The translations under genes and the position numbers were made by a program. This document shows positions 14,212 through 21,475 of a stretch of 21,475 bases of DNA, in pieces. The notes below the pieces were generated by a model, which did no database searches, was not told the DNA's origin, and saw nothing but the letters and a program-made list of their open reading frames with translations. Source of the stretch: JBAZZQ01 sp041658725 (GTDB taxonomy: Bacteria; Planctomycetota; Phycisphaerae; JAAYCJ01). Each line of letters opens with the position of its first letter. The first letter of the stretch is position 1. The stretch covers positions 1 to 21,475 of the forward strand of contig JBAZZQ010000062.1 in the NCBI GenBank assembly GCA_041658725.1, read 5' to 3'.

Positions 14212-15270
14212 ATGGAAGGCTCTTTTGAAAGAGTATCTCGGGTCTTTGATCGCCAAAAACCAGATCGGGCTCCCGTGTTTGATTTGCTTCCCAACGACGC
14301 GATTCTGCAATATTTTAACGAAGGAGCGCCTGTTGCGGCGGGGGACGATCTTCACGGGGTTCAAGCGATTGTCCGCGCTACCGACGGCACGCGGGTCAGC
14401 TATTTTTCCCCAGCGCACGATCGCCAGGAAACCCTACCTGACGGTCGAAGGCAAAAATTTGAACGGTGGACTATTTGGACATCCCAACGCACCTTTTCTT
14501 CCCCCGAAGAATATCGCCAGGTCAAGAAGAAAGAACTGGCAGGCTGGCAGGAAGAAGTGGTAAAACCCCTTGCCATAACCGATGAGCCGCGATACCGCAG
14601 GCACTCGGAATTGAAGTCCTGGTTTGGTAACGATTATTATTTTCTTTTGGCCTGCCCGCACATCAACCTGATGAGCATTTACGGGGAGGTAGGCTTGGAG
14701 TTTTTCAGCTTTGTCCTCTTTGATGCGGAGGACATCGTTGACGAGCAATTGGAGCGAAATACAGCAATGGCCTTGCGATGGGTGCGGGAACTGCCGGTAA
14801 ACGATCCGTTTCCGGCTGTCTTCATCGGGGACGATATTGCCTTTAATAATGGCCCGATGGTCAGTCCGGTGTGGCTTAGGGAACATTATTTTCCCCGGCT
14901 GGGAAGGGTGATCGATGCCCTGCACCGGCGGGGCAAAAAGGTCATGTTTCATTCGGATGGGAACTTGAATTTGATCCTGGATGATTTGGTAAACATTGGC
15001 ATCGATGCCTTAAATCCGATCGACGTTAACGCGGGCATGGATTTGAAGGAATTGCATCGCCGGTACCCCAAGCTCATCTTTGCCGGGGGAATCGATGTGA
15101 TCCACTTGCTGCCCTTTGGCACGCCGAAGCAGATCAAGGAAGCGGTGGTCAAAGCGATTGAGGATACCGAAGGGCAAATCCTGGTCGGCTCCAGCACGGA
15201 GGTGTCCAACAACGTACCGCTGGAGAATTTTTTAGCTTTGCGCGAAGCGGCGATGAGTTATCGTTATTAG
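14212..15270 (+). CDS. URO-D/MtaA superfamily protein lacking the HxC metal motif
   Basis: This is a 352-residue protein from ATG 14212, with AGAGG 14198-14202 placed 9 bases upstream; the frame is open back to 14101 but without a ribosome binding site. The TIM-barrel family is recognised from the C-terminal half: KVMFHSDGNLNLILDDLVNIGIDALNPID, LIFAGGIDVIHLLPFGTP, VPLENFLALREAA. Relatives are uroporphyrinogen decarboxylases and corrinoid-dependent methyltransferases (MtaA, CmuA). In zinc methyltransferases the H-x-C-G segment supplies ligands; here it reads H247-S-D249-G, so the cysteine is replaced by aspartate. An acidic GDDIAF segment is also present. It is therefore probably neither a heme-pathway enzyme nor a classical methyltransferase. 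The context of glycosidases suggests a role in sugar or methyl-sugar metabolism, but the function is unknown. Confidence 0.8.
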   Translation: MEGSFERVSRVFDRQKPDRAPVFDLLPNDAILQYFNEGAPVAAGDDLHGVQAIVRATDGTRVSYFSPAHDRQETLPDGRRQKFERWTIWTSQRTFSSPEEYRQVKKKELAGWQEEVVKPLAITDEPRYRRHSELKSWFGNDYYFLLACPHINLMSIYGEVGLEFFSFVLFDAEDIVDEQLERNTAMALRWVRELPVNDPFPAVFIGDDIAFNNGPMVSPVWLREHYFPRLGRVIDALHRRGKKVMFHSDGNLNLILDDLVNIGIDALNPIDVNAGMDLKELHRRYPKLIFAGGIDVIHLLPFGTPKQIKEAVVKAIEDTEGQILVGSSTEVSNNVPLENFLALREAAMSYRY

Positions 15271-15289
15271 AGAAAGGAATTTTGATAAA

Positions 15290-16657
15290 ATGGCAAGTAA
15301 AAAAATTGTCGGACTGGGTGGTGGAAGTTTGTATTTCCCTCGGGCTATTCCCGACCTGCTCTTAAATACGGACCTGTCGGGTTCCGAAATTGTACTGTAC
15401 GATCTCGACGGTGAGAAGGTTGAAAAAATGGCCGCGATGGGCCAGCGGCTGGCCGACGCCGCCGGAACGGGTTTTAAAATCCGCGCTACCACCAATCTGG
15501 CCGACGCCGTGGACGGGGCGGATTTCGCTGTTTCGTCCATCGGCGGCAGCGGTTCGGAAATCACCGCCAACGTCTACGACTCCTACTACCATAGTTGCGA
15601 TATGTACATTCCTGCCAAATACGGAATCCACCAGGTCGTCGGCGACACCTGTGGACCGGCGGGCATGATGATGGCCTTGCGCTCCATTCCCGCCTACCTG
15701 GAAATCTGCCGGGAAATGGAAAAACGATGTCCACGGGCGATCCTGCTGAACCATTCCAATCCCATGGCCGTCCTGTGCCGGGCGATGCGAAAGTATACCG
15801 CCATCAACGTGATTGGAATCTGTCACGGGGTCCAGCACGGCATTCGTGTGGCGGCTGAAGTTTTGGATGTATCACCCCTGGAATTGGAATGCACGTGGAT
15901 CGGCACCAATCATTATTATTGGTTCACCAGGATAATTTACCACGGTCAGGATATGTACCCTGAACTGATGAGTCGGATGGCCCGGCGGCCTGAGCGGGAA
16001 GGCAGGATTTTCAGCACCCGGCTTTCTCAAGCGTATGGATTCCAAATCGTCTATCCGGAGGATGATCATATCTATGAATTTTACTCTCTGGCCACGCAGG
16101 TCAAGGATCCCTTCAGCCTGCCCTACAACATGGAACGGTCCGCCGTCAAGCTGGGTTACGATGCTCGGAAACCAATGCCGAAGTTTTCGTCTCCATCCGC
16201 GGAAATACGGAAAGAGTTCTTTAAAACGTATCAGGCGATTTTGGATAAGGTCGTTCTCCCTTCCCAACCGGACAATTCTCTCACGGGAGAAGGTCTGGGT
16301 TCTCTGATCGGTGCGATGGCCACCGGCCGACGGCAACTTGCCATCGTCAATGTCCCGAACCAGGGCGCCATTTCGAATCTCCCTCATACCGCCCTCGTCG
16401 AAATAGAGGCGGTAACGGACTCCCAGGGGGTACGGGGCATTTACACTGGAGAGTCGCCCTTGGCACTTAAAGGCATTCTGGAGAAGCGATTCGTCTGGCA
16501 GGAACTGGTCGCCGACGCCGGGGTCAAAGGCGATTACCGTCTGGCCTTGCAGGCCCTTTTGGTGGACGAAATGGCGATCCCACCGGAACAGGCACGGGCC
16601 ATGCTCGATGAATTACTGGCCGCTTCCAGGAATTTGCTTCCGCAATTTAAATTTTAA
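15290..16657 (+). CDS. GH4 family NAD-dependent glycosidase, CHG type
   Basis: This is a 455-residue protein, a normal length for GH4. ATG 15290 lies 19 bases after the previous stop, with AAAGGA 15273-15278 upstream. An N-terminal Rossmann fold is seen as KIVGLGGGSLYFPRAI with VLYDLD after beta-2. GH4 motifs are GDTCGPAGMMMALRSIP (118-134), NHSNPM (154-159), C178-H179-G180 and IGTNHYYWF (204-212). These correspond to NAD and divalent-metal (Mn) binding in the oxidation-elimination mechanism of the family. The CHG signature has been associated with GH4 alpha-glucuronidases, whereas CHE/CHS types are alpha-glucosidases or galactosidases/galacturonidases and CDM/CNV types act on phosphorylated sugars. 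A uronic-acid alpha-glycoside is therefore the favoured but unproven substrate. The enzyme is cytoplasmic and needs imported oligosaccharides. Confidence 0.9.
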   Translation: MASKKIVGLGGGSLYFPRAIPDLLLNTDLSGSEIVLYDLDGEKVEKMAAMGQRLADAAGTGFKIRATTNLADAVDGADFAVSSIGGSGSEITANVYDSYYHSCDMYIPAKYGIHQVVGDTCGPAGMMMALRSIPAYLEICREMEKRCPRAILLNHSNPMAVLCRAMRKYTAINVIGICHGVQHGIRVAAEVLDVSPLELECTWIGTNHYYWFTRIIYHGQDMYPELMSRMARRPEREGRIFSTRLSQAYGFQIVYPEDDHIYEFYSLATQVKDPFSLPYNMERSAVKLGYDARKPMPKFSSPSAEIRKEFFKTYQAILDKVVLPSQPDNSLTGEGLGSLIGAMATGRRQLAIVNVPNQGAISNLPHTALVEIEAVTDSQGVRGIYTGESPLALKGILEKRFVWQELVADAGVKGDYRLALQALLVDEMAIPPEQARAMLDELLAASRNLLPQFKF

Positions 16658-16682
16658 CCGTGAAGGAGAAAAGGAATCGATG

Positions 16683-17066
16683 ATGGAAGCCGACCTGAAA
16701 AATTTGTTACTCCAAAATCCGCGACACCTCCTGAATATTTTTTGGCAATCACCCATTTCAATGGAATACTACAATTCCCAGGGGCGGTGGGAGTGGGGCA
16801 ATCCTGCCAGCCTGAAAACGTTCGGAGTCACGTTCGAGGATGTGTTGGGGTTTGACCTTTTTGCCGACTCGAACATCCCTTCCCATCTGCGAAGTGCTCT
16901 TCAAAAAGGTCGATCTATTCGTTTTTCGTCATCGTTCGATTTTTCGACCGTCACCTACAAAACGGACCGGACCGGCGTAGCTGTCTTTGAATTTATTATG
17001 ACCACGTTGCGGGACGACGGCGGGAAAATATCCGGATACCTCGTGCAAACAATTGAAAAAGTATAG
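16683..17066 (+). CDS. Stand-alone PAS domain protein
   Basis: This is a 127-residue protein from ATG 16683, with AAGGA 16671-16675 placed 7 bases upstream; the adjacent ATG 16680 would add one residue. Residues about 16-127 form a single PAS fold: FWQSPISMEYYNSQGRWEWG, NPASLKTFGV, EDVLGFDLFADSN, FDFSTVTYKT, and the terminal TLRDDGGKISGYLVQTIEKV typical of the PAS beta-strands. No kinase, cyclase, helix-turn-helix or transmembrane segment is attached. PAS domains sense small molecules, redox state or light, or mediate protein contacts. It is tightly placed between the GH4 gene (25 bases) and a URO-D-type gene (20 bases), so coexpression is likely. Its partner is unknown; a URO-D-type enzyme or a sensor elsewhere are options. 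Confidence 0.78.
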   Translation: MEADLKNLLLQNPRHLLNIFWQSPISMEYYNSQGRWEWGNPASLKTFGVTFEDVLGFDLFADSNIPSHLRSALQKGRSIRFSSSFDFSTVTYKTDRTGVAVFEFIMTTLRDDGGKISGYLVQTIEKV

Positions 17067-17086
17067 TTCAAGAAAAGGAGTAATTT

Positions 17087-18289
17087 ATGGTGAAAAAAAT
17101 ATCCAGTCGAGAACGTTTGTCGGCCGCCTTGGCGTGCCAAAAAACCGATTATGTTCCATGTAGTTTCATGATATTTTTCGGATTGCGTGATCGATGTAAA
17201 GATTATTTTGAATTTGTCGATCGGCAATTGGAAATGGGCCTTGATGCCAGGGTGGATATTTCCGACCTGCTCGTTAAGTTTCACCCGGATGTTCATGTTC
17301 GGGAGTGGAAAGAAACCATTCCAAATGAACCGCATCCATTGCTGTGCAAGGAATATCATACCCCGGCTGGGGTGTTGCGGACGGAGGTTTGGCAGACGGA
17401 AGATTGGCCTTATGGCGATCATGTTCCTTTTATGGATGATTATCTGGCCGTGCGGACGAGGAAATACCTCGTGACACGACCGGAGGATTTACCCGCTCTG
17501 CGTTATCTTTTGGCCGAACCAGGGTTGTCGGTGATCGAGGAATACCGACAGCGGGCCGAAGTAGCCAAACAATTCGCCCGTTCACGGGATATCCTTTTGT
17601 GCGGAGGCGGGTGTAATTTTGAACGAGTGGATGTCCCGGAGGTGGGACACGAATGTGCCTGTGTGGGGATAGATGCCTTGATGTGGTTCTGCGGGGCTGA
17701 AGCTCCCCTGATCTGGGCATTCGAGCAACCGGAGTTTCTTGGCGAGCTAATCAATATTGTTGCCCTCTGGAACCGTCGCCGGATGGAAATTACCCTTGAT
17801 GCCGGGGTGGATTTACTGATCAAACGGGCCTGGTATGAAGGAACGGAATTCTGGTCGCCTGCCCTTTACCGCCGCTTCATTGCTCCGATCCTTGTCGAGG
17901 ATGCCAATCTGGTTCATCAGGCCGGAGCCAAATTCGGATACATCATAACCAGCGGAATGATGGATCTGGTGGATGATCTGTTAAAAATCAAACCGGATGC
18001 GATCATTGGGATCGATCCGGTCCAGGGTAAAGGAACAGAACTAAATGCCGTACAACAAAAGATAAATAGTCGCCTATGCCTATGGGGCGGAACCAATGGA
18101 TGTTTGACGATGGAAACGGGTACCAAAGAACAGGTCAAAGCCGAAGTGGAAAAGGCCATCGACATACTTGGCCGGAATAATGGTTTTATCCTTTCCCCCG
18201 TCGATAATGTTCGGGAAATGAATCCGCAGATTGAAGAAAATGTCCGCACGTTTATTGAAACATGGAAGTCATTGCGGTCAAAACCATAA
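17087..18289 (+). CDS. Second URO-D superfamily protein, highly diverged metal site
   Basis: This is a 400-residue protein from ATG 17087, with AAGGAG 17075-17080 placed 6 bases upstream. The N-terminus SSRERLSAALACQKTDYVPC is the usual R-x-R-x-x-x-A-L start of URO-D/methyltransferase homologues. The C-terminal half shows FIAPILVEDANLVHQAGAKFGYII, DLVDDLLKIKPDAIIGIDPVQG, RLCLWGGTNG and a closing GFILSPVDNVREMNP. The stretch that carries H-x-C in zinc methyltransferases reads Y285-I-I-T-S-G here, so both usual ligands are missing. It is clearly distinct from the URO-D protein at 14212, so this is not a tandem duplicate. Function is unknown; it may act with the PAS protein directly upstream or the isomerase-like protein directly downstream (19 bases). 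Confidence 0.8.
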   Translation: MVKKISSRERLSAALACQKTDYVPCSFMIFFGLRDRCKDYFEFVDRQLEMGLDARVDISDLLVKFHPDVHVREWKETIPNEPHPLLCKEYHTPAGVLRTEVWQTEDWPYGDHVPFMDDYLAVRTRKYLVTRPEDLPALRYLLAEPGLSVIEEYRQRAEVAKQFARSRDILLCGGGCNFERVDVPEVGHECACVGIDALMWFCGAEAPLIWAFEQPEFLGELINIVALWNRRRMEITLDAGVDLLIKRAWYEGTEFWSPALYRRFIAPILVEDANLVHQAGAKFGYIITSGMMDLVDDLLKIKPDAIIGIDPVQGKGTELNAVQQKINSRLCLWGGTNGCLTMETGTKEQVKAEVEKAIDILGRNNGFILSPVDNVREMNPQIEENVRTFIETWKSLRSKP

Positions 18290-18308
18290 TTGAGAAAGGA
18301 CTAATAAA

Positions 18309-19691
18309 ATGATACGACCAACCATTGGCTTTATTGTGTATGGCGTTCACAAAGATGGGTTGAAAGACCCGATGGGCAAGCCTTTCATCGATGAGAAAAT
18401 TGTCGATAGCGCCAAGAAGGCTTTGACTGATTCGGGGGTAAAACTTGTGGAGCACCGGACCGTTGTGGCCACCAAGGCAGAAGCTCGTGCCGCCCTGAAG
18501 TCGATGAAAGACAACGATCAAGTCGATGCCGTGATTCTCTTTTCAGGAACGTGGGTCTGGGCTGCCCACCTCATCGGCGCTGTACGGGATTATGCGGCAA
18601 CGGGAAAAGGAATTTTGATTTGGACTCACCCCGGCTCGCAAGGGTGGCGACCCGTCGGTGGATGGGTGATGCATGCGGCCCTCCTTGAAGTCGGGATCAA
18701 TCACAAATTTGTCTATGGAGGGGCGAATGACCCTGTGGAAATCGGTAAGATTGTCAGTTTCTGTAAAGCGGCACATTTGAAGAGCCTGCTTAATATGTCT
18801 ACCGTCGGTACGTTCGGGGGGCGTGGCATGGGCCAAACCTGCGGAGGGGCGGATCCTTCTCAGTGGATGAGAGTCTTCGGTATCGATATTGATTCCCGGG
18901 ATACTACCGAGTTAATCCGAACGGCTCAGAGCATATCTGAAACTAAGATTGCGTCACTCGAACCACGGTTACAAAAACTCTTCGGCTGCGTCCCCGACCG
19001 AAACGTGGTGAATGATAACTCCATTCGCCTCTACCTGGCTCTTAAAGAAATTGTCGATAAGGAGAAGTTCGACTTCTACACCCTCCAATCGTTTCCCGGT
19101 CTGGGCGATAACTACGCTGCCACCTGTTTTGCCCAAAGCATGATGCTTGATGACGGATACGGCACCAGTACACTCGGTGATCTCAATACCGCCCTTACGG
19201 TGCTGCTTCTGACCAAACTCAGCCGGGAACGGGTCTATTACGGCGACCTTCAACATATTGACAAGAAAAACCGGGAGATTAAAATCATCGGAGATGGCGC
19301 GTGCCCGCCTTCGCTGGCGGGAAAGCTCGGACCGGCGGGTTTTGCGGAACATGGAATCCCAACGGAAGGTGAGGCTGGAGGACTGTCGGTCAAATTGATA
19401 TGCAAAGTGGGGGAAGGGGTAATTGCCCGGCTGGGACGAGTGAACGGCGAATTTCAAATGGTAATCGTTCCGGTGACCATTTTCGAACCGCCCGTCGACC
19501 AAGTGGAACAACGATTAAGCGAATGCGGAATTCCTTTCTGGCCGCATGGGTTTGTCACCGCTCATTGTGATATGGAACAAATGATCGAGAACTGGACAAA
19601 TGAATATGCCTGCCTGGGTTACGGAACCGATCTTCTGCCCACTCTGGTGGACTTCTGTCGCATAACAGGCATTAAAGTGATTTTACCATAG
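18309..19691 (+). CDS. L-fucose/L-arabinose isomerase-like protein
   Basis: This is a 460-residue protein from ATG 18309, with AAAGGA 18295-18300 placed 8 bases upstream. The match is to the COG2407-type L-fucose isomerase superfamily: an N-terminal Rossmann-like part (IGFIVYGVHKD, DAVILFSGTWVWAAHL), then TFGGRGMGQTCGGADPSQWMRVFGIDID (168-195), then GDLNTALTVLLLTKL (290-304), YYGDLQHID (310-318) and a C-terminal beta domain. True isomerases interconvert aldoses and ketoses using a divalent metal. The family segment usually read as E-x-D-x-x-x-A-L-T here is L289-G-D291-L-N-T-A-L-T, so the expected glutamate ligand appears absent. D313 and H419 are candidate remaining ligands. It may be a divergent isomerase, or a non-isomerase member of the fold. 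It follows the second URO-D gene by 19 bases in the same run. Confidence 0.78.
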   Translation: MIRPTIGFIVYGVHKDGLKDPMGKPFIDEKIVDSAKKALTDSGVKLVEHRTVVATKAEARAALKSMKDNDQVDAVILFSGTWVWAAHLIGAVRDYAATGKGILIWTHPGSQGWRPVGGWVMHAALLEVGINHKFVYGGANDPVEIGKIVSFCKAAHLKSLLNMSTVGTFGGRGMGQTCGGADPSQWMRVFGIDIDSRDTTELIRTAQSISETKIASLEPRLQKLFGCVPDRNVVNDNSIRLYLALKEIVDKEKFDFYTLQSFPGLGDNYAATCFAQSMMLDDGYGTSTLGDLNTALTVLLLTKLSRERVYYGDLQHIDKKNREIKIIGDGACPPSLAGKLGPAGFAEHGIPTEGEAGGLSVKLICKVGEGVIARLGRVNGEFQMVIVPVTIFEPPVDQVEQRLSECGIPFWPHGFVTAHCDMEQMIENWTNEYACLGYGTDLLPTLVDFCRITGIKVILP

Positions 19692-19744
19692 TTTCTCTCA
19701 CTCAATATTAGGAATAGATGAATTGACTCTTGAAGGAGCAACCG

Positions 19745-21475
19745 ATGCATAATTTTGCTTGTGAAAATTTTCTGGTTCCCTGCGACCCAAACCAAGCGGG
19801 ATTTCGTCAATGGCGGAATTATCTAAGGCAGTGGTATCTGCATGGTCCGGTTTCATGGCCGGAAAAAGTCCGGACTTTGGCTCAAGAGGGAAAATGGGAT
19901 CAGGTTGTGGATTACGAAGCGGTCGCGAATGAAAATAATTTACAGCCGAATCTTCAGCCGGCTTCGGACCCGACTAAATTGGTCGAGCGTGGAGTCTGGA
20001 TGCGGTGGGAAGCCTATACCTGGAGGACTCACTGGTATCATCCCGAGCGCGTCATTGCCCGAAATGTACACCACGAATGGTACATTCCCAGAACAGAGAA
20101 CTATCCCCAATGGAATCTTCCGCCCGCGGGGATGCACCTGCCGCTGGAGCAATTCACCAAGGATGATATTCTCATGCCCGTCTGGGAGAAGGGCGTTATC
20201 GGCACATATCCTGCTTATTGCCCGCGGTGCGAGACGAAATTCGAAGGTCAGCCTTCGCATTGCCCGAGTTGCCGCCAGAAACTTGGCGACTACAATTCTT
20301 ACAGCTCAAAAGGCTGGCCGCGAAAGGCTTGGAGTCTTGCTAATCCGCCCATGCCGGACGATTATTCGTTCTACTTTCTGGCCGCCTGGGTTCATGCTCC
20401 GGAAACCATGACGCGAATGGACTTACTGATCGGCAGTTCCTGCCGATACAAGGCCTGGCTTAACGGCCAGGAGGTTGGCCGGTACGTTGGGCCGCAGCGC
20501 TACTGCCACTGGGATCAAGATTGTTTAGCGAATATGAAGCTCCGCTCGGGCTGGAATTTAGTCTTGTTGAAATTGGCGCACGAGACTGCCCTGATCGATT
20601 ACGGGATATTCATGGTGGCCCGGCTGGCCCTGCCCGATAAACGGGTTGTGCTGGTCAATGATTTTGCCAATGAGAACCCGGCCCCGGAAGAGCAACTGAA
20701 GGTGACGGTTTCCGAACCGGTACCCATTGGGGTGGGGTTTGACTATCCTCTCTTCCGGCGTTTTTCGGACGGTACGTTGGTCTGCAATAACCGCCTGAGT
20801 CGAGACGACGGTAAAACGTGGGAAGATTGTCCGATGTTTCAATTTCATCAGCCCAATGAAACGTGGGAAGATGCTGAACCGGCGGACTTGAAAACCTGGG
20901 ACCGGATTCAGGATCCGACGACTCTGATTCTGCACGAACGGGGTGTTCCGGTCGAACCGGGGGTATATAAAGGCCGCTTGTGCCGCAGTATCGACGGCTG
21001 GCGGACTCGACAGGTGTTGGAGACGACCATCACGATCCCCGAGGGCGCGGATCTGGTGGGTGAAAGCAACCTTCCACTCGGCGCGGGCATCATCATGGGC
21101 TTGAATATCATCGGATTGGACAACGGGGATTTACTGGCTCCAATGTATGGAGGGTTAAAATCCGATGTGGTTTGGTTCGATGACCGGCGGTTTGGGGGGT
21201 ACTTGAAGTATCCGCAGGAATGGCCCAACCAATATAAGTATCGTTCATGGGTCATTCGCTCCCAGGATGGCGGAAAGACCTGGCATTACCTGAGTACGAT
21301 CGCCGCTTTTCCCGAACTGGGTGACGAAGGGTTCGCCGAGCCGGGGATTGTCCGACTTGCGAACGGCACGCTGCTGGCTGTTCTCCGCAACGGAGGCGGT
21401 CCCGACCGACCGTTCTGGGTCTGCCGCTCCACGGACGGCGGGCAAAGCTGGTCGTGCCCGATCCGTACGACCGTA
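19745..21475 (+). CDS. Asp-box (sialidase-fold) protein with zinc ribbon, 3' end outside window
   Basis: The frame from ATG 19745 stays open for 577 codons to the right edge. AAGGAG at 19733-19738 lies 6 bases upstream. Residues 159-176 hold a zinc ribbon (C159-x2-C162...C173-x2-C176). Residues about 205-295 look like a galactose-binding-like beta sandwich (YKAWLNGQEVGRYVGPQ, GWNLVLLKLAHE), and residues from about 325 begin a beta-propeller with Asp boxes S-x-D-x-G-x-[TS]-W at 352-359, 506-513 and 562-569. The segment FAEPGIVRLANGTLLAVLRN (530-549) is characteristic of the sialidase/BNR superfamily. No signal peptide is present, so a cytoplasmic location is likely, which is unusual for a sialidase. 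The fold is shared by several glycosidase families, so substrate cannot be fixed. It is the last visible gene of the operon, 53 bases after the isomerase-like gene. Confidence 0.82.
   Translation, partial: MHNFACENFLVPCDPNQAGFRQWRNYLRQWYLHGPVSWPEKVRTLAQEGKWDQVVDYEAVANENNLQPNLQPASDPTKLVERGVWMRWEAYTWRTHWYHPERVIARNVHHEWYIPRTENYPQWNLPPAGMHLPLEQFTKDDILMPVWEKGVIGTYPAYCPRCETKFEGQPSHCPSCRQKLGDYNSYSSKGWPRKAWSLANPPMPDDYSFYFLAAWVHAPETMTRMDLLIGSSCRYKAWLNGQEVGRYVGPQRYCHWDQDCLANMKLRSGWNLVLLKLAHETALIDYGIFMVARLALPDKRVVLVNDFANENPAPEEQLKVTVSEPVPIGVGFDYPLFRRFSDGTLVCNNRLSRDDGKTWEDCPMFQFHQPNETWEDAEPADLKTWDRIQDPTTLILHERGVPVEPGVYKGRLCRSIDGWRTRQVLETTITIPEGADLVGESNLPLGAGIIMGLNIIGLDNGDLLAPMYGGLKSDVVWFDDRRFGGYLKYPQEWPNQYKYRSWVIRSQDGGKTWHYLSTIAAFPELGDEGFAEPGIVRLANGTLLAVLRNGGGPDRPFWVCRSTDGGQSWSCPIRTTV

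Noticed and set aside
19842..20411. Plus-strand open frame within the Asp-box gene in another phase
   Set aside because: Arginine-rich, no ribosome binding site, no domain; the 19745 frame carries the zinc ribbon, Asp boxes and ribosome binding site.
1..21475. CRISPR arrays, tRNA/rRNA genes, insertion sequences, prophage or attachment sites
   Set aside because: No regularly spaced short repeats, cloverleaf-like segments, transposase or integrase motifs were seen on reading both strands; the repeats present are paralogous genes and control regions.

Overview
The window looks like part of a Planctomycetota (Phycisphaerae-like) or related PVC genome, probably a polysaccharide degrader. This is inferred from three things: a C-terminal PEP-CTERM sorting tail (VPEP, a hydrophobic stretch, then RKRS), an H-X9-DG type II pseudopilin, and a repeated exported-protein tail made of a beta-sandwich segment plus a single dockerin-type calcium loop, of a kind common in planctomycetes and relatives. 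No rRNA, tRNA, CRISPR array, transposase or transporter gene was seen. Every supported gene is on the + strand.

Left half (1-10661): exported proteins around one regulator. Two tandem paralogous right-handed beta-helix proteins (172-2283 and 2320-4442) each carry an embedded carbohydrate-binding-like domain. The first appears to start at ATT where its paralogues have ATG. The second is interrupted by a frameshift at a run of seven G. Then come a concanavalin/LamG-like exported protein (4473-5483), a LacI-family regulator with its own promoter and operator (5718-6713), a second LamG-like exported protein (6762-7763), a pseudopilin (7886-8632), a third LamG-like protein (8678-9790) and a close relative of the second one that ends in PEP-CTERM instead of the dockerin-like tail (9939-10661). 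Five of these genes share a leader and signal-peptide head and a common tail around different central domains.

Right half (10771-21475): cytoplasmic carbohydrate metabolism. A GH127-like (DUF1680) enzyme (10860-12584) has its own promoter and a possible coupled mini-ORF. A seven-gene, tightly spaced run follows: a GH63/MGH1-like glycosidase, a URO-D-superfamily protein, a GH4 NAD-dependent glycosidase with a CHG signature, a stand-alone PAS protein, a second URO-D-superfamily protein, an L-fucose-isomerase-like protein, and an Asp-box (sialidase-fold) protein with a zinc ribbon that runs off the right edge.

The two halves are tied together by sequence. The promoter of the seven-gene run is a diverged copy of the lacI promoter, operator-like site, leader hairpin and first ten codons of lacI. 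The simplest reading is that the regulator at 5718 represses both itself and the catabolic operon, and that the operon gained its control region by duplication of the regulator's 5' end. Specific substrates cannot be read from sequence. The enzyme set (GH127-like, GH4 of the CHG type, isomerase-like, beta-helix and sialidase-fold proteins) suggests a plant- or algal-type polysaccharide rich in pentoses, deoxysugars or uronic acids.
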